The notes under the pieces were generated by a model. It did no database searches and was not told the origin of the DNA. It saw only the letters and a list, made by a program, of their open reading frames with translations. Shown here one piece after another: positions 33,126 through 44,699 of a stretch of DNA of 64,000 nucleotides (positions are counted from its first letter, which is position 1; each line of letters begins with the position of its first letter). This DNA is from Mantis religiosa (Eukaryota > Arthropoda > Insecta > Mantodea > Mantidae). A program made the position numbers and the translations under genes. The stretch spans positions 110,414,127-110,478,126 of the forward strand of contig CM060958.1 of NCBI GenBank assembly GCA_030765055.1, given 5' to 3'.

Positions 33126-33544
33126 CAGATTGTACCCAGCATTTCTTGGGCACATACTGGTTTTAATATCTGTAATTTTTAGTGCAGGATACGTTATAAT
33201 TCGAATATTTAAAGTGTATGACTTGTTAAAAAATTGCATGTTTATATCTTAAAATATTATTACCGTAAGAGATTATAAGTTTAGTTTACCGTATAAATAC
33301 TTGAAAGCTATATTTCACAATCAATTGTTTCAAAAATATACATTCATTTCTATTGTGGTAATAATGGTTTTATCAGCGAAGGTATGTTATTGTTAAACTT
33401 GCACACGAAAACTTGCCTATTTCCAGCAATAATCCAACATAGTATTCACGCATAATAAATGTGAAGACTTACGCGTTCCTTTAAGCAACAATTACTAGGA
33501 TTAAATGTACAGATGCATTTTTTTATCTTGAAATGTGCTGATCG
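33126..33544. other. No feature recognised
   Basis: AT-rich with no supported feature. Confidence 0.45.
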
Positions 33545-33680
33545 ATGCGCAGAGGTATCTGGACGAGTCCATCTCAGAACGGTTGCAACTGGAGGAGAGG
33601 GCAGGTCAGTTGCGTATCAGTTGCGAGCAAGTGAACATGTGCAGTGATACTCGGTAATACTACAGCTTGTTGCAAAATGT
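33545..33680 (+). repeat. Dispersed 135-bp block, inverted relative to 1-140
   Basis: About 90 percent similar by eye to the complement of 1-140. It lies 65 bases upstream of an IS630-like transposase remnant. Confidence 0.6.
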
Positions 33681-33744
33681 GCTTGTCTCCTGGTTCCAAG
33701 AGAGCATTTATAAATAACGCCTCCTAGCAGCACATTAGGAGATA

Positions 33745-34445
33745 AAGTGCTATATTTAAAAATACGAGAAGTAATAACCAATATCCATAGATTTATAAAA
33801 AAGAAACAATGGTCTGGGTCAGCTATAAAACTCTGGGGAAGGGTATCTGAGGCAACAGTTGTGTCTGAAAGCAGTTTAGGATAGTTATTAAGGAAAGAAA
33901 AGCCATTGGTGGTAGTGCAACAACGTCATTCTCTATACCCAGTAAACAAAGATTAAGAACATGCACAAAATCGAATTTGAATGTTTTAATTCAGAAGTAG
34001 TTAGGCGAACTATGAATAATTTTTAAAGCACAGATGAACAAAAACCAACTTTGAAGAAAGTGCTTATGAAGCTTAAAAGTTCTACTGACTTCCAAGGCAG
34101 TGTCTGAACATTAAGAATAGTTCTTTTGAAGCTAGTATTATTTGAAAAAACAAAAACAAAAACAAACAAAAAAGCACTAAGCGTGACAGACAAATTTTAA
34201 TCGAACATCGCACCATACGTGCAGAAAGGCTTAAGTATTTAGCCTGCAGTGAAATTCGTTACGGGAAGTCTGCAGCGATATTGAAAGGCCGACAGTTGTT
34301 TATCATGCCTGCTGGAGGAGAACAAGGTTTTGTTCCAAATGCCTATGCACTATTTGAGATCCAACAAAAGCGTGGAGATTACTACCATACTAAGATTTAC
34401 AACTTAGTTTATAAGAGCTGCAAAAACTGGCTTCGAGAATGAAAT
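33745..34445 (+). pseudogene. IS630-like transposase remnant, third family
   Basis: Frames read in turn: SGSAIKLWGRVSEATVVSES (helix-turn-helix region), SATTSFSIPSKQR, then an IRR/FY-like linker, then PTLKKVLMKLKSS. After a shift, RAERLKYLACSEIRYGKSA and PAGGEQGFVPNAYALFE then KRGDYYHTK follow. The last blocks correspond to the region after DETWVN in insect IS630-like transposases (GFVPNALL..., K.GDYH..M). The DETW block itself is deleted. The family differs from the four-copy set. Stops throughout. Confidence 0.65.
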
Positions 34446-36137
34446 TTGTTTTTAGACACCATATGCAGCGCCCTCTTCTCTCGTAATCTGACGCGCGTGA
34501 CGCATTGTGGCGTTAGGTGTTCTATCCCCACTACAGTTGCTACTCATCCTTACCGCGCAGGATTCCGGTCAAGATAAAATAATTTTAACTGCTTATGAAT
34601 TAAAATTTTCAGTAGTAACCTAACCGATTTCATCGAAGAATTTAAAGTATACAAATTACTCTGGAAATTCTATTTCACAAATAAAGCATCATAAATTACA
34701 GTATAAATAACAACTAATCAAAAATTTAATAAATAGAAAGTATAAGTTTAAACTCTAAGCAAATTTGACCCAATACTGCAGCTGAAATGTTTAAAAAGCA
34801 AAAGTTAGAGATAGTGGTAATCATGAAATGCTAAATTTTATTGGTGGTTATTAGTAGAAGATAAACATTGTTGAGAATTTAAAGTTTCCTTAGGTTATAT
34901 TTGTGTAATGTACCACGACGAAGTAAAAGCAGAGCAGTCACGGACTTCTATTAAGTTATGGCCATCGTTTCCTCTCGTACATTAAGATTATCGATGAGCC
35001 AAATTCAGCATTCGGTTCTTGCATGAATTCCCCGTTTAATATAGGTAAACATTAGGGAGAGATATTCTCGGGCAGAAGGGTTTTACTGACCTATAATCAC
35101 GGACGTTTCAGATGGATACGTAATATCAAACAGCCATTCACTTTCATAATACATTTGCATACCAAAACAAACTTATCGACTGGTTGCGCTGTTGGATATA
35201 TTAAGAAAAGGTTATATTGGGTTTGCAGAATCAAAAATCGGACGACAATGCCCTGCCTTTATTGTTATCTCGATATAATTCTTTTGCGACACTTCAAAGG
35301 TACGTTATTCTAATTGGCTTAATAGAACTAAAATATAACAATACAATATAGTAAACAGTAAAGTACAACCAAGTTAAAGTTGTAATAATTGGGAATCAAC
35401 CATTGCTTTGTAATAATAAACCATTAAAAAGTGGAAAAGTTACTTCATATAAATGAAAGTTTTGGTTAATTTATCTACAATTATTTGATGTTTTCTGTTC
35501 TGTTTGTCATTTAAAGCTTCCATCTTCAGCCTCACTAACATTAACTTCACTCAAAACGGAATAAGTTTCTAACGGTATAACGGTATAAAATGAATGATAA
35601 CAGAATTTTGGAACACGTTAAACACTCGTAAGCAATAACTAAGCAATAGCTTCTTTATTACGGTTTCAAAGACAAAGAAATTATTAATAGTAGCAAGCCA
35701 GTATGTTTGCAAACAGTTACAGCCCGCGATACGGCGAGTGACCTATACCTGCAAACTTCGACAGTGTGAGGCACGCGTCGTTGTTCCTGTCACTGCCTAA
35801 TCTACATTCATTCTATTTATGCGGCTATATTGGCAGTAAAATCTACATGGGTCACATAGAAACTGAACAGCTATTTCTATATGTTCGTTCGGTGTGGTTT
35901 TGAAACAACCTGTATATTCCCCGAAACCTGAGCATTTATCCCCCATCAAATAAAATGGAAAGTAAAAATAGTTGACTATGCTTATAAAGCAGTTGTACAA
36001 ATACAAAGAAAAATTATTATATTAAAGAAATAGTGGCATAAACCATGTAACATATTTACTTGTATATCAAGTGTAAATTCGTAAACCATATTATTAGTGC
36101 AGATAAACAGCCAAAAAGAACAACACTAATCACCGAT
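34446..36137. other. No feature recognised
   Basis: A short GC-richer patch (34480-34565) is followed by AT-rich sequence. No gene, RNA or shared repeat was found. Confidence 0.45.
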
Positions 36138-37020
36138 TTCACCAACAGATGTTACGACGTAACACGAATTCAGCAATAGTTGTAACAAAAATTGCATTTT
36201 ACCAAGTGTTAGCTTAACACTCGTGTTAAACAATTTGTTAAACCAATAAGCCACATTTATGTTAAGTCCTTAACAATTAATTGTCCTTAACAATTAATTG
36301 TAAATAGTCAAGACGACCTATGAGGAGAAATGATTTTGAGAAGCTATCAGAAATACTTTTATACAGAGGTATAGACTGTCGTAACAAGTTGTTATGAAGG
36401 TTACTGCGGAAGTACAAGGAAGGTTAGAGCATGCATCGAAAGGAATGTGTCGATCTCGCCCTTGCTTCAAGAATTAATAACTTAGAGATTTTATAATTCA
36501 CTGAATTCTATGGCTAATACACTGCCCACTTCCCGTCTTGAAACTTTCAAGTCACTTGTCACTTGTCTTTCGTCCCTTGTTTTAAAATTACATAATACTG
36601 ACAAAGTTGTTTCGTCTTTCTAGTAGTGACACGTGCATTTGAACTAAATTCGTTTCCAGTCTTTTCCCACGTGATATCTTTCTCTTTTACATTCACCGCA
36701 TCCGTCCAATAACAGTTCTAACTCCATTTATGAGAAATGTGTCCCGCGACTTGTCTTACGGTTTTGTTCACCCGCCATTTTTTTCAGTAATGTACAGACT
36801 AAAAGGAAAACAAAACCGCATCGCAGTACATTCAGAAAATAATACGACTCATCCATAGCCTTCTACAGCCGTAATATTTAGTCTCTTCGGCGACAACACG
36901 TGTTTGTTAACATTTTTAGAACACAGGTTGGTGAAATGTAAGCAATTTAACAGCTTTGTTATCGCTGTGCCAATTGTAACATAAGATTTGTCAACGTTGA
37001 TTTTAACATCTGTTGGTGAA
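36138..37020. mobile_element. TIR element of unknown superfamily, about 880 bp
   Basis: The left end TTCACCAACAGATGTTA is repeated exactly, inverted, at 37004-37020 (17 bp perfect). No convincing flanking duplication or transposase frame was seen, so it is probably a non-autonomous DNA transposon. An internal perfect direct repeat of 17 bp (TCCTTAACAATTAATTG) occurs at 36267-36283 and 36284-36300. Confidence 0.55.
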
Positions 37021-37584
37021 GCTGGACATTAGAGTTATCATGATAAGCTTACGAAACGAGCGCTATACCGAAGCCGTCCTAATATGGCAGTGTAAATAGA
37101 AGCACGTGTATGTGTGTGACATCATTGGCTCTTTAACCTTATAGCTCTCTGCGGATGAAAAATACAGTTCCCATGTCTATTTTAAGGACTTTACCTCTAA
37201 TGTGAAATATACGAACATCACATTATTACAAATACAACAGTCAAACAGTAATTAGTGCTTTATTTAGTAAATTTAAGAGTAATTTGTGTATATTAATAAG
37301 AGTGCAGGCTGCGCTTGCAGAGCTTATAAGTAAGTTGACAGAAAATCAGCGTGAACTTTGCGACTTCCGTGCAAGATGTAAAGCATCCTAAGGGAAATCT
37401 TTAAAAAGTAGCAAATAGTAAATTATATTGAAGTCGTTTTGCAAGTTATGTGAAAAATGCCCGACCTTATCAATTGAGAACGTTGTTAATTTGACAGCAG
37501 AATTAGCCGGTGTTTCAGCGTCAAATATTAATGCCGCTGGAAGTGAGGTTGTGAAAACAAGAGAGCATTCCCACTCCCGGAAAA
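37021..37584. other. No feature recognised
   Basis: The plus-strand open frame from 37428 is unlike known families and runs into a SINE head, so it is probably chance. Confidence 0.4.
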
Positions 37585-37790
37585 TACCAGACCGAGCGGG
37601 ATGGCTCACTCGTTTCGTCTGTGGCGCGCATTTGGGAGGCACGGGTTCGAGTCCCGTGGTCGACCTAGCTGACTCATGGGCTTTCTGGGGGTTTTCCCAG
37701 TTCGCTAGGTAAATGCTGGGAAGGTTGATTACATCCCAAAAGTTTTCTGTTCCTACATTTAATTTCCATTATCATTTCATGTCATCTCTC
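37585..37790 (+). repeat. tRNA-headed SINE, second type
   Basis: The A-box-like GATGGCTCACTCG is followed by a perfect B-box GGTTCGAGTCCC at about 37643, the spacing of an RNA polymerase III type 2 promoter. Acceptor ends do not pair as a tRNA, so this is not a functional tRNA gene. The body has GGGGGTTTTCCCAGTTCGCT and AATGCTGGGAAGGTTG. It directly precedes a LINE C-terminus. Confidence 0.65.
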
Positions 37791-37974
37791 ATCTGATTGT
37801 TTCTTTTAAGATAGAAGTGTCGGCGGTGTCTCGGCGGTGCATGGCGGGATGATATGCTCTCAGGAGAACTACTTCCTCCTCCGGTAGCTCAGTTGCCGTT
37901 CTCCGCTCCTCTGCTGGAACCATTTCGGGTCCTCCAACCAGGGACCTTTGGGGCTCGGATCGCCTGCCTCCTGT

Positions 37975-38478
37975 CCTTTCGGCCTGCATGTTTACTGGCT
38001 GTGGAAGAACAATAACACCCGAGCAGCACAATTAGCCGGCGGCGAGGTCCGTGATGAGCTTGAAATCAAGGAAGTACTCATTGCCGAATGGCAGCAAGAA
38101 TGGGACGCGAGTACAACTGGCAGGCGTACATATGACATCTTACCTAACGTCGATGAACGTCTTAAAATGAAATACCTGGCGCCATCTAGGGGATTCATAC
38201 ATTACTTGACAGGACATGGCCCATACTCAAGCTATCTCCAGAGATTCAACCTAAAGGACTCGGAAAACTGCCGATGTGGAATAACTGAAATCCCCGAGCA
38301 TGCCATATGGGAATGTCCTCTAACAATACACCAAAGGACGATAGCGATGTCATATGTACAGGACTTCAGGATATACGACATCATCAGGAACAGACGATTG
38401 TGGATCTGGTTGGACAAAGCAGCAAACACCTTCTCTATAAAGGCGAGAGAAGAATATATTGGCGGAAGACAACCTTAA
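37975..38478 (+). pseudogene. R1-type LINE: end of RNase H and C-terminal zinc domain
   Basis: The frame 37948-38478 starts in degraded RNase H (HVYWLWKNNNTRAAQLAGGE, where R1-type elements have a KAHxGxxGNERAxxLA-like run). It continues with IAEWQQEWDASTTGRRTYDI, then GFIHYLTGHGPYSSYLQRF and a zinc motif (CRCG...EHAIWEC), diagnostic of R1/I-type LINE C-termini. The end is GGRQP then stop. This part is open without stops, so insertion may be fairly recent, but everything upstream of it is missing. Confidence 0.82.
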
Positions 38479-38747
38479 AGAAACACTCCCATCCCCGAAA
38501 ACACTGGATTTGACACTAGCTCATAAGTTATTAGGCTAAGTTAGAATAAGCTTTAGGATAAGTACTACTGTAATAACTATGTAATATACATATATGTAAG
38601 TCCTCCTAGGATACCTAAAAATGGAAATGCCACTGCCTAATGTAGAAATCTGCAATAAAGAGTGGAACAAAGTCTGGTTTATAAAACAGGCACCAGCCTC
38701 CCAAAATAAAGGAGGCCGAGGCAAGATCTCGCCTTTTTTTTGTCCTT
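38479..38747 (+). other. 3' UTR of the R1-type LINE
   Basis: Non-coding sequence between the LINE stop and the GCR. It contains an AATAAA (38652-38658) and AAAATAAAGGAGGCC, and ends in a T-run (38735-38742) rather than poly-A. Confidence 0.45.
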
Positions 38748-38965
38748 TCGGCCCCACCCCTGCGGGGTTGACGCGCGTAAGTGGCGTATCCACTTCCTTC
38801 CCGTCTTGACGTTGTGTTCAGCGGGAGGGCTTTTAGGAAACCAAGTATTGCCCTATGGAAAGAGCCCCGGAGTATCCATCGCTCCTGGGTAGAAGGAGGC
38901 CCGTGTCCTGGTCCTACGGGTCCAGCACTAATGGGAGTAGATTCCTCTGCACTTAACTAACTGTC
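38748..38965 (+). repeat. GC-rich repeat (GCR-B), 3' part
   Basis: CGGGGTTGACGCGCGTAAGT, GGCGTATCCACTTCC, CCGTCTTGACGTTG, TTGCCCTATGGAAAGAGCCC and GGGAGTAGATTCCTCTGC match the other GCR copies. The 5' part is missing. Confidence 0.75.
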
Positions 38966-39886
38966 CGTTGTCCAGGTCTTTCGGGGGAAGTCTAAGTAAA
39001 GTGTAGGGACCCTGCCCTCTGTACTGTCGTGGCTCCTTGGGTCGGCCACCGTCTTGTTTCCTTCGCCTCATCCTTTCTCCCGGGAGTGCCCCACCTAGGG
39101 GTATAGGCACAAGGGGTTCAGCATGGTGGTCTAATGCACTAAATCCCCTCCGTAATGAAATTCAGTCCTAATCCAGAAAAACACCGAAAAAGTATGAAGA
39201 CAGTTGTGGAAAATGAATGTGATGAATTTGTTAAAAGTGTTAATCGTCGCAAGGTTCATAGTTTCTTTGAAAGAAACAAGCCTCACTATTACAAAAGTAC
39301 TTCAACCAGTAAAAAATGATCAAATTTAGCTGAGCATTAAAAAGGAGCTTCTACACCATTCCTCGCCATTCATTTGAATTTATGAGCAGAGAAAAAAAAA
39401 AATACCCTTCAGCGTTGTCTCAAAGGAACTGTCGCAGAAAAGTGTGGAAGTAGAAATCCTTTAACGAATTTGTCCGTTGTCAGATTCCAACTAGGTACGT
39501 AGCTCTAGTTTTAGTTGCATGCCAGTAGAACTTGCAAGTCAGTGCCAAAGAAAGACCCATGCCTTAATTTTAATTCTTAAATGAAGTGAGGTTATATGAT
39601 GAAATCGAATATTTGAGTAACTGTTGTAAGTATTCAGTCACTTTTTGGCGTACAAAAGAAAATATATATTACACAGCACGTAATTAATCACGTTTGTGAT
39701 TAATCTTAACTTAAAAGTATTTCCGCATACGCTACTCAAATCTCGAAAACGGCAAAACAAAACCTTTCAATTTCATTAACAGCGCATATGCTCGACTCAT
39801 AGTTGATAAAATGGCGCGAATATTCCCTCCAATCACAGTCGTCTACGTAGTAATACGTTTTCCCGTTTTGTTTACATGTTATAAAC
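38966..39886. other. Unassigned; possible IS630-like linker at 39195-39330
   Basis: At 39195-39330 the plus strand reads KSMKTVVENECDEFVKSVNR then RRKVHSFFERNK, reminiscent of the FDxxxxRRxIxxFF linker of IS630-like transposases. This is weak. The remainder is featureless. Confidence 0.3.
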
Positions 39887-40608
39887 TATTCTCTGTTTTA
39901 TATAACCTTGCCCCGCTGACATCTATCACTCCACGTGCAACTACCTTCCTCCTCACCCTAATTGGCTAATGCTTTCGCGCCATAGGCCATAGACGGTGCC
40001 TTCCCGCCACATTTAAACCTGCAGTAAACGTCATAATAATTGCCGGGAAGAAAGATAAAATCATACCAATAAGGATACGAAGGCATGCAAAAATACAAAT
40101 TTATAATGAAACTGAGCAAGTTGAAACTGAATGAATTAACAATGAAACTGAAACAAGTTTATAATGAAAGGCTTTCGGCCTTTTCCACTGGGATTTTTTA
40201 AAACCAGCACATATACCTTGCAAAAATGTTTGTCTTTCAGTCTTAAAAGACGTGTCATGCCGTACTTGTCGTGTGTCCTTCATTCACCCAAGTCTCGTCA
40301 GGGTAGTATATTTTGCGATTTTTATCTCGGTACAATCTGGTTGTCCTTAAATAACGTCTTCGCCACACAGGAATATCGCCCCTGGAATGGTAAGTTTTCC
40401 TGTTGTCTCAATTTCAGGTCGTGATTTTCCTACGGATCTAATACTTACACCTGTAAGTGCATAGCACAGCTGTTAGACTTTTCTCACTGACAAAGACGGA
40501 TTCTTCTCTGTGAGTGCGTTAAACACATGCACCAGAATTCCTTTTCCGCCGCTTTGTAAAGGTTTTCCCTTGCGATGTTTCAGCGAAAAACTGACGGTAG
40601 ACTCTGCC

Positions 40609-40682
<74 letters not shown>

Positions 40683-41131
40683 ATAAGCGCAATAAACGGC
40701 CATTAAAATAATTTAGCTTTCGCACTAGGCACAACACACCTCCGAATGGCGATATATGACTAATTCAGTTGAAAACAAGGTCAGTGATAAAAGTCATATA
40801 AACAAATGTGTTATCTCTACCGCTAAAGCACGTGCTATCATGCCATGTGCCATGTCCTATCTTGGTTGAGAACAAGGGAACCTCCTCTTTACCTCAAGAA
40901 TTAACATGCATTTCAGATAAATCAACTCTGTTGCGTAATATATTTAATTCAAAAAGTTATGAAAATATAAATTTGACAATTCTCTTCCAACATGTAAATA
41001 TATATCACCAATTAAATAACGAACTAATTTTTGCCGCACAACAGTCTGCACCACAACAGCAGCCAATGAGAGGTGACCAGGTCACGTGACCGTTAAGAGA
41101 TACGGGGCAAGCTTTCGTGAAATAAGGATTA
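39887..41131 (-). mobile_element. IS630-like deletion derivative, copy 4
   Basis: TA at both edges and family TIRs (TTATATAACCTTGCCCCG left; CGGGGCAAGC near 41104-41113 right). The minus-strand remnant begins MAESTVSFSLKHRKGKPLQS (near 40610), then ALTEKNPSLSVRKV, and has the same deletion junction near 40378-40395 as copies 1 and 3. The TACATATAATAAG stretch of copy 1 is replaced by a long TA run. Confidence 0.87.
40611..40678. repeat. (TA)34 microsatellite inside IS630 copy 4
   Basis: 68 bases of alternating TA. It sits where copies 1 and 3 have only a few TA steps, so it expanded after insertion. Confidence 0.97.
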
Positions 41132-42602
41132 AGGACGACTCCGGTATAGTTCCAGCATATTCCGACAAATATTAGGACGCAAGAAGCTCATATCCAGGTC
41201 TGTTATGCTAGAGCGGAAGCTTACGCTTTGGCTAGGATGTTCTGAAAATATGTATTCGTATCTTTAGTAATCAATAATTTTTCCCTACTTTGTACTTTTT
41301 TGGGCCAATGTTAACGTATGATAAAGCAAAATACTATCGTAAGAAAGACTATAGATATAACGCATTAAATACATCCCGTTTTGTACTGAACCCGGAATCA
41401 AATTTCTAGTCTAAAGTACCATTTTAATATTTGTATTAAACTAACCCATTAAACCAAGTGAAGAGTCCAGAAATATACATCGAAATATGGGATATAATAA
41501 TCTGTGCACATCGGAGATATTCAAAAGGCGGTTGTTAGTAAGAAAGAAACAATCAATATGATTATACATGTATTCTCTTGAGAATTTAATGCTCTCTGCT
41601 CATTGTGAGGCCTGTGTGTGGAGTATAGCTGCAAGTAGCGGAAAATGAGTCCGGAATACGTAGAAACATATAGGCGTTACACAGCAAGAATGCTTCGCAA
41701 TAGTAAATTGTTCAAATGTACACGGTGTTCGTTTTTATCTGCGATTATACCGCGCAAAATTTAACGTCATCAATATCATCGCTAATGGAGCGACTTTATA
41801 TAGGATTCCCCTAGCGGCTTACGATCGTATTTGATGCGCTGACAGCAGCTTTGAGGCCACCCTCTAGCAACAAATAAATACACTATTTGAGAGGTCGGTC
41901 TGCCCGCGTAATATAAGGGTGCGTAATTTCACCTGGTACGTAGATACGATAACTGCTTTCTGTTAACTATATACTGCAATGAAAAGTCCTACAAAGCTAA
42001 TTTTGCAGCCGTTAAAGTATACTATGAAGAATATACTAAATGATAAGTCTCTGAACACTTATTTCATAATGAACATCTGTTTTTCTTTTATAGTACACAC
42101 ATATTCATATCGTAATCCTGTCACATAAAATAGAAATATTTCAACTTGATCTGAACTTTTTCTATCATCCACAGCTTCATCACATTCCTTACAAACCATA
42201 AAATTAGAAGAACATGCATGGGAATGAAAAATAAATACATTAGAGTTACAATATGTACAAAGCTTTTATCCAAGTCTAAACAAGAAAATATTTCTGGTAC
42301 ATAGTCTTATGTATCCATTGTCTTATATTTCCTTTCTCTCTTCCCCATAAACACTGTCTGTATTACGAGAAGGTATGCTTGAGGCCTTTCTGTCATAACA
42401 TTATTTATTGCTTCTAGATTTGGGCCACTCACTTTATAGCGTCCAGTGTTCTTTTTTGCGAGTAATTCTACCTGTATCTTGGAAATGCTTGATGCACCTA
42501 TTGGTTTTATAAGACAAAGGATACCAACATTAATAGGTATTTTAATTGTGAGAATGACAGAAAATTTATATGGTATACTGATAAGACGTAAGATATTTAT
42601 AA

Positions 42603-42800
42603 AAACGTAGAGTCAGACTGAAAACTTTAATGCCATAGGCCGGATTTGAACCACGGATCTTCTGGTCTCCATCCAGCCGCTGTAACGATTGGGCTACTAT
42701 AGCCTACGTGCCGATATGACATTAAAATCTCCAACTGACTCGTATTTTTCCCGGTAAATCACTTAGGAGTTCTTATAAAACATGGCGACTTGCAACATGT
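42603..42800 (-). repeat. tRNA-headed SINE, third type, copy a
   Basis: The complement has TAGCCCAATCGTTACAGCGG and GGTTCAAATCC (B-box), then CTATGGCATTAAAGTTTTCA and GTCTGACTCTACG. The 5' flank unit has ACTGACTCG, CCCGGTAAATCACTT and AGGAGTTCTTATAAA on the given strand. Four related copies occur in the window. Confidence 0.75.
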
Positions 42801-42839
42801 AAGTACTTCAAGGCCAGGGCTTTATAGTTAACCACTATT

Positions 42840-43575
42840 AGATCAATTAATGGAAATTAATTGTTCTTTCACACTGGCCGTGTGTAGGCTAAATTGTGGA
42901 AACATAGAGTCAGACTGAAAAATTCAATGCCATAGCTCGGATTTGAACAACGGATCTTCTGGTAGGGGAGGGGATCCGTCCCCTTCAGCTGCCGTGTTGC
43001 GGGCGCTGCGGATCCTTAGCACTCGTGGTACCTCTGACGTTACTAGAGGAACCTCGGGCCGAACATGTGAGCCCCTCCTTCGGGAGTTGTTCGGATTGGG
43101 ATGGTCTCGAGGGGGCAGTGGTTCCCGATACCCGTGGGAATCGGGTACGTCTAAGGACGGGGTTGAGGGAAGCCATTAATTATCCCGGGTACTAGCCTGC
43201 AAAGCTAGTAGGTGTGCTAGACCGCCAGGTGATCCCACCGAGGTCATATTGGTAGCCTTCACCTTTGGTGTTGGCGCACTAGGTAGCGTATCCACTTCCA
43301 TCCCGTCTTGTGTCCTAGGACCAGATGTGCTTGTTTGTTACCCAGGTCTTGTCCTATGGAAAGTCCCACGGAGGACGCCGAGCGCCCTTTGGGACAGCTC
43401 GGATACTCCCTGGTTGAAAGAGACACTGGTCTTGTTCCTACGGGTTCAAGACTCTTGGGAGTAGAACCTCTGGACTCAAACTGTCCATCCAGCTGCTCTA
43501 ACGGTTGAGCTGCTATAGCCAACGTGCCGATATAACATTAAAATCTCCAACTGACTCGTATTTTTACATGTAAGT
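42840..43575 (-). repeat. tRNA-headed SINE, copy b, split by a GCR insertion
   Basis: The SINE runs 42840-42963, breaks inside CTTCTGGT|CTCCATCCAG, and resumes at 43484 (TCCATCCAGCTGC). The intact sequence across this point is seen in copies a and c. The interrupting 520 bp is GC-rich repeat. Confidence 0.8.
42964..43483 (+). repeat. GC-rich repeat (GCR-A) nested in SINE copy b
   Basis: It carries TAGCACTCGTGGTACCTCTG, TAGAGGAACCTCGG, GGAGTTGTTCGGATTGGG, TCGAGGGGGCAGTGG, GATACCCGTGGGAATCGGGT, CTAGCCTGCAAAGCTAGTAG, GCGTATCCACTTCCATCCCG and GGGAGTAGAACCTCTGGACT. It matches 45972-46441 (inverted) end to end. Reading frames across it are long because it is GC-rich, but they do not agree between copies, so it is probably non-coding. 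Confidence 0.8.
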
Positions 43576-43584
43576 CGCCATTAA

Positions 43585-43827
43585 GGTAGTTCTCGCATGT
43601 GTTTATAAGAACTCCTAAGTGGTTTACCGGGAAAAATACCAGTCAGTTGGAGAACTTAATGTCATGTCGTCACGTTGGCTGTAGTAGCTCAATCGTTAGA
43701 GCGGCTGGATGGAGACCAAAAGATCCCTGGTTCAAATCCCAACTATGGCATTGAATTTTTCAGTCTGACTCTACGCTTCCACAATTTAGCCTACACACGG
43801 CCAGTGTGAAAGAACGATTAATTTCCA
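43585..43827 (+). repeat. tRNA-headed SINE, third type, copy c
   Basis: Plus-strand head TAGTAGCTCAATCGTTAGAG with B-box GGTTCAAATCCC, then CTATGGCATTGAATTTTTCA and GTCTGACTCTACG. It ends in CACACGGCCAGTGTGAAAGA and GATTAATTTCC, abutting the 13-bp duplication. It is inverted relative to copies a and b. Confidence 0.78.
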
Positions 43828-44699
43828 GTAAGATATTTATGTTGTAAAAAAGTACGTCAGTACCTGGACAGTTTTGATAACATTACGCTCCGAGGGACGT
43901 GTCTGAAAGCTGGATAGCGTTGCTATAACCTCCTCTATGTAGCGGTTTAAATTATATTTATATGTCGCACCAATTTTAATGCCGGTACGAAAGTAGCATT
44001 TAACTATCAAGACGCGGTGCTCTGTGTTCATACCCAGGGGAAGCTGGTTGTATGAGTTACCACCCCAATGACACCCAGAGCGGCTAATTTGCTTACAGTT
44101 GCGCAAATATTACTGCTTCTCCGTAGAGGTACTATGACTTCAAGATAGACTCACGAGTCAACCATGAAGTCATTCTTCCTCAATCGGAGGGCGGAAATAA
44201 CGAATAAAGATGAACACCGTGTATATCGCAAAATATTCAAAATGTTGAAGCGCTCTTCTTTATTCTATTGAGAACGACAGCGAGCTTATTTAAAGTTGTA
44301 AAGGTTAGCTCAGCACATTTTTCTGTTTTAACTTTTCCTCTTTACCTTTGGTGATGTATGTTACGTCTTAATTTATAGGCCACCTTGTTCTTCTCACTTC
44401 CGGCTTGCCAGTACATCTTTATTAATGACCATCATTCGCTTCATAAATCCACATTAGGAAAGAGAACCGATGCGGAGTAATCGATCGGCGTGCGTCGGTC
44501 GCTTCCGACAACCTTCGTACTCCAAGCCAGCGGTGTTTTGATAAAGACTACTCACGTTTCATTGCCACTTCACCACAAATCTGGATGTCGACTCAGAAGC
44601 ACCAAATAATTTCATATACCGTATTGGTATACATAGATTATAAAAACTTTGGCATATAAATTGTTCTTATAGACTTTCATGAATATAAGTCAGTATTAT

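Larger units (their letters stand above)
41719..44223 (-). mobile_element. TA-bounded TIR element 'A' with DUF4817-like remnant, invaded
   Basis: Its ends are TACACGGTGTTCGTTTTTAT (left) and, inverted, TACACGGTGTTCATC (right). All of 41719-42600 plus 43828-44223 aligns, inverted, with 55279-56525. The minus-strand frame 43837-44106 begins its match at MNTEHRVLIVKCYFRTGIKI, the DUF4817 start pattern (xxxxHRVFIVExYFxT). No DDE domain was found. The extra 1227 bp (42601-43827) is an insertion flanked by the 13-bp duplication GTAAGATATTTAT (42588-42600, 43828-43840). Confidence 0.82.

Noticed and set aside
37595..37660. Possible functional tRNA gene (A-box and perfect GGTTCGAGTCC B-box)
   Set aside because: The 5' and 3' ends do not pair as an acceptor stem, and the sequence runs straight into a SINE body. 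Treated as a SINE head.
40473..40737. Ile-Tyr repeat frames across the TA run
   Set aside because: A direct translation artefact of the (TA)34 microsatellite.
42943..43522. Several long frames in the GC-rich repeat as a novel gene
   Set aside because: Frames are not conserved in the relatives at 45972 and 56875; high GC reduces stop codons.
43680..43752. tRNA-like segments near 43680, 42640 and 61130 as tRNA genes
   Set aside because: All share non-tRNA flanks (ACTGACTCGTATTT ... TCAGTCTGACTCTAC) and mismatched stems. They are repeat copies, not genes.
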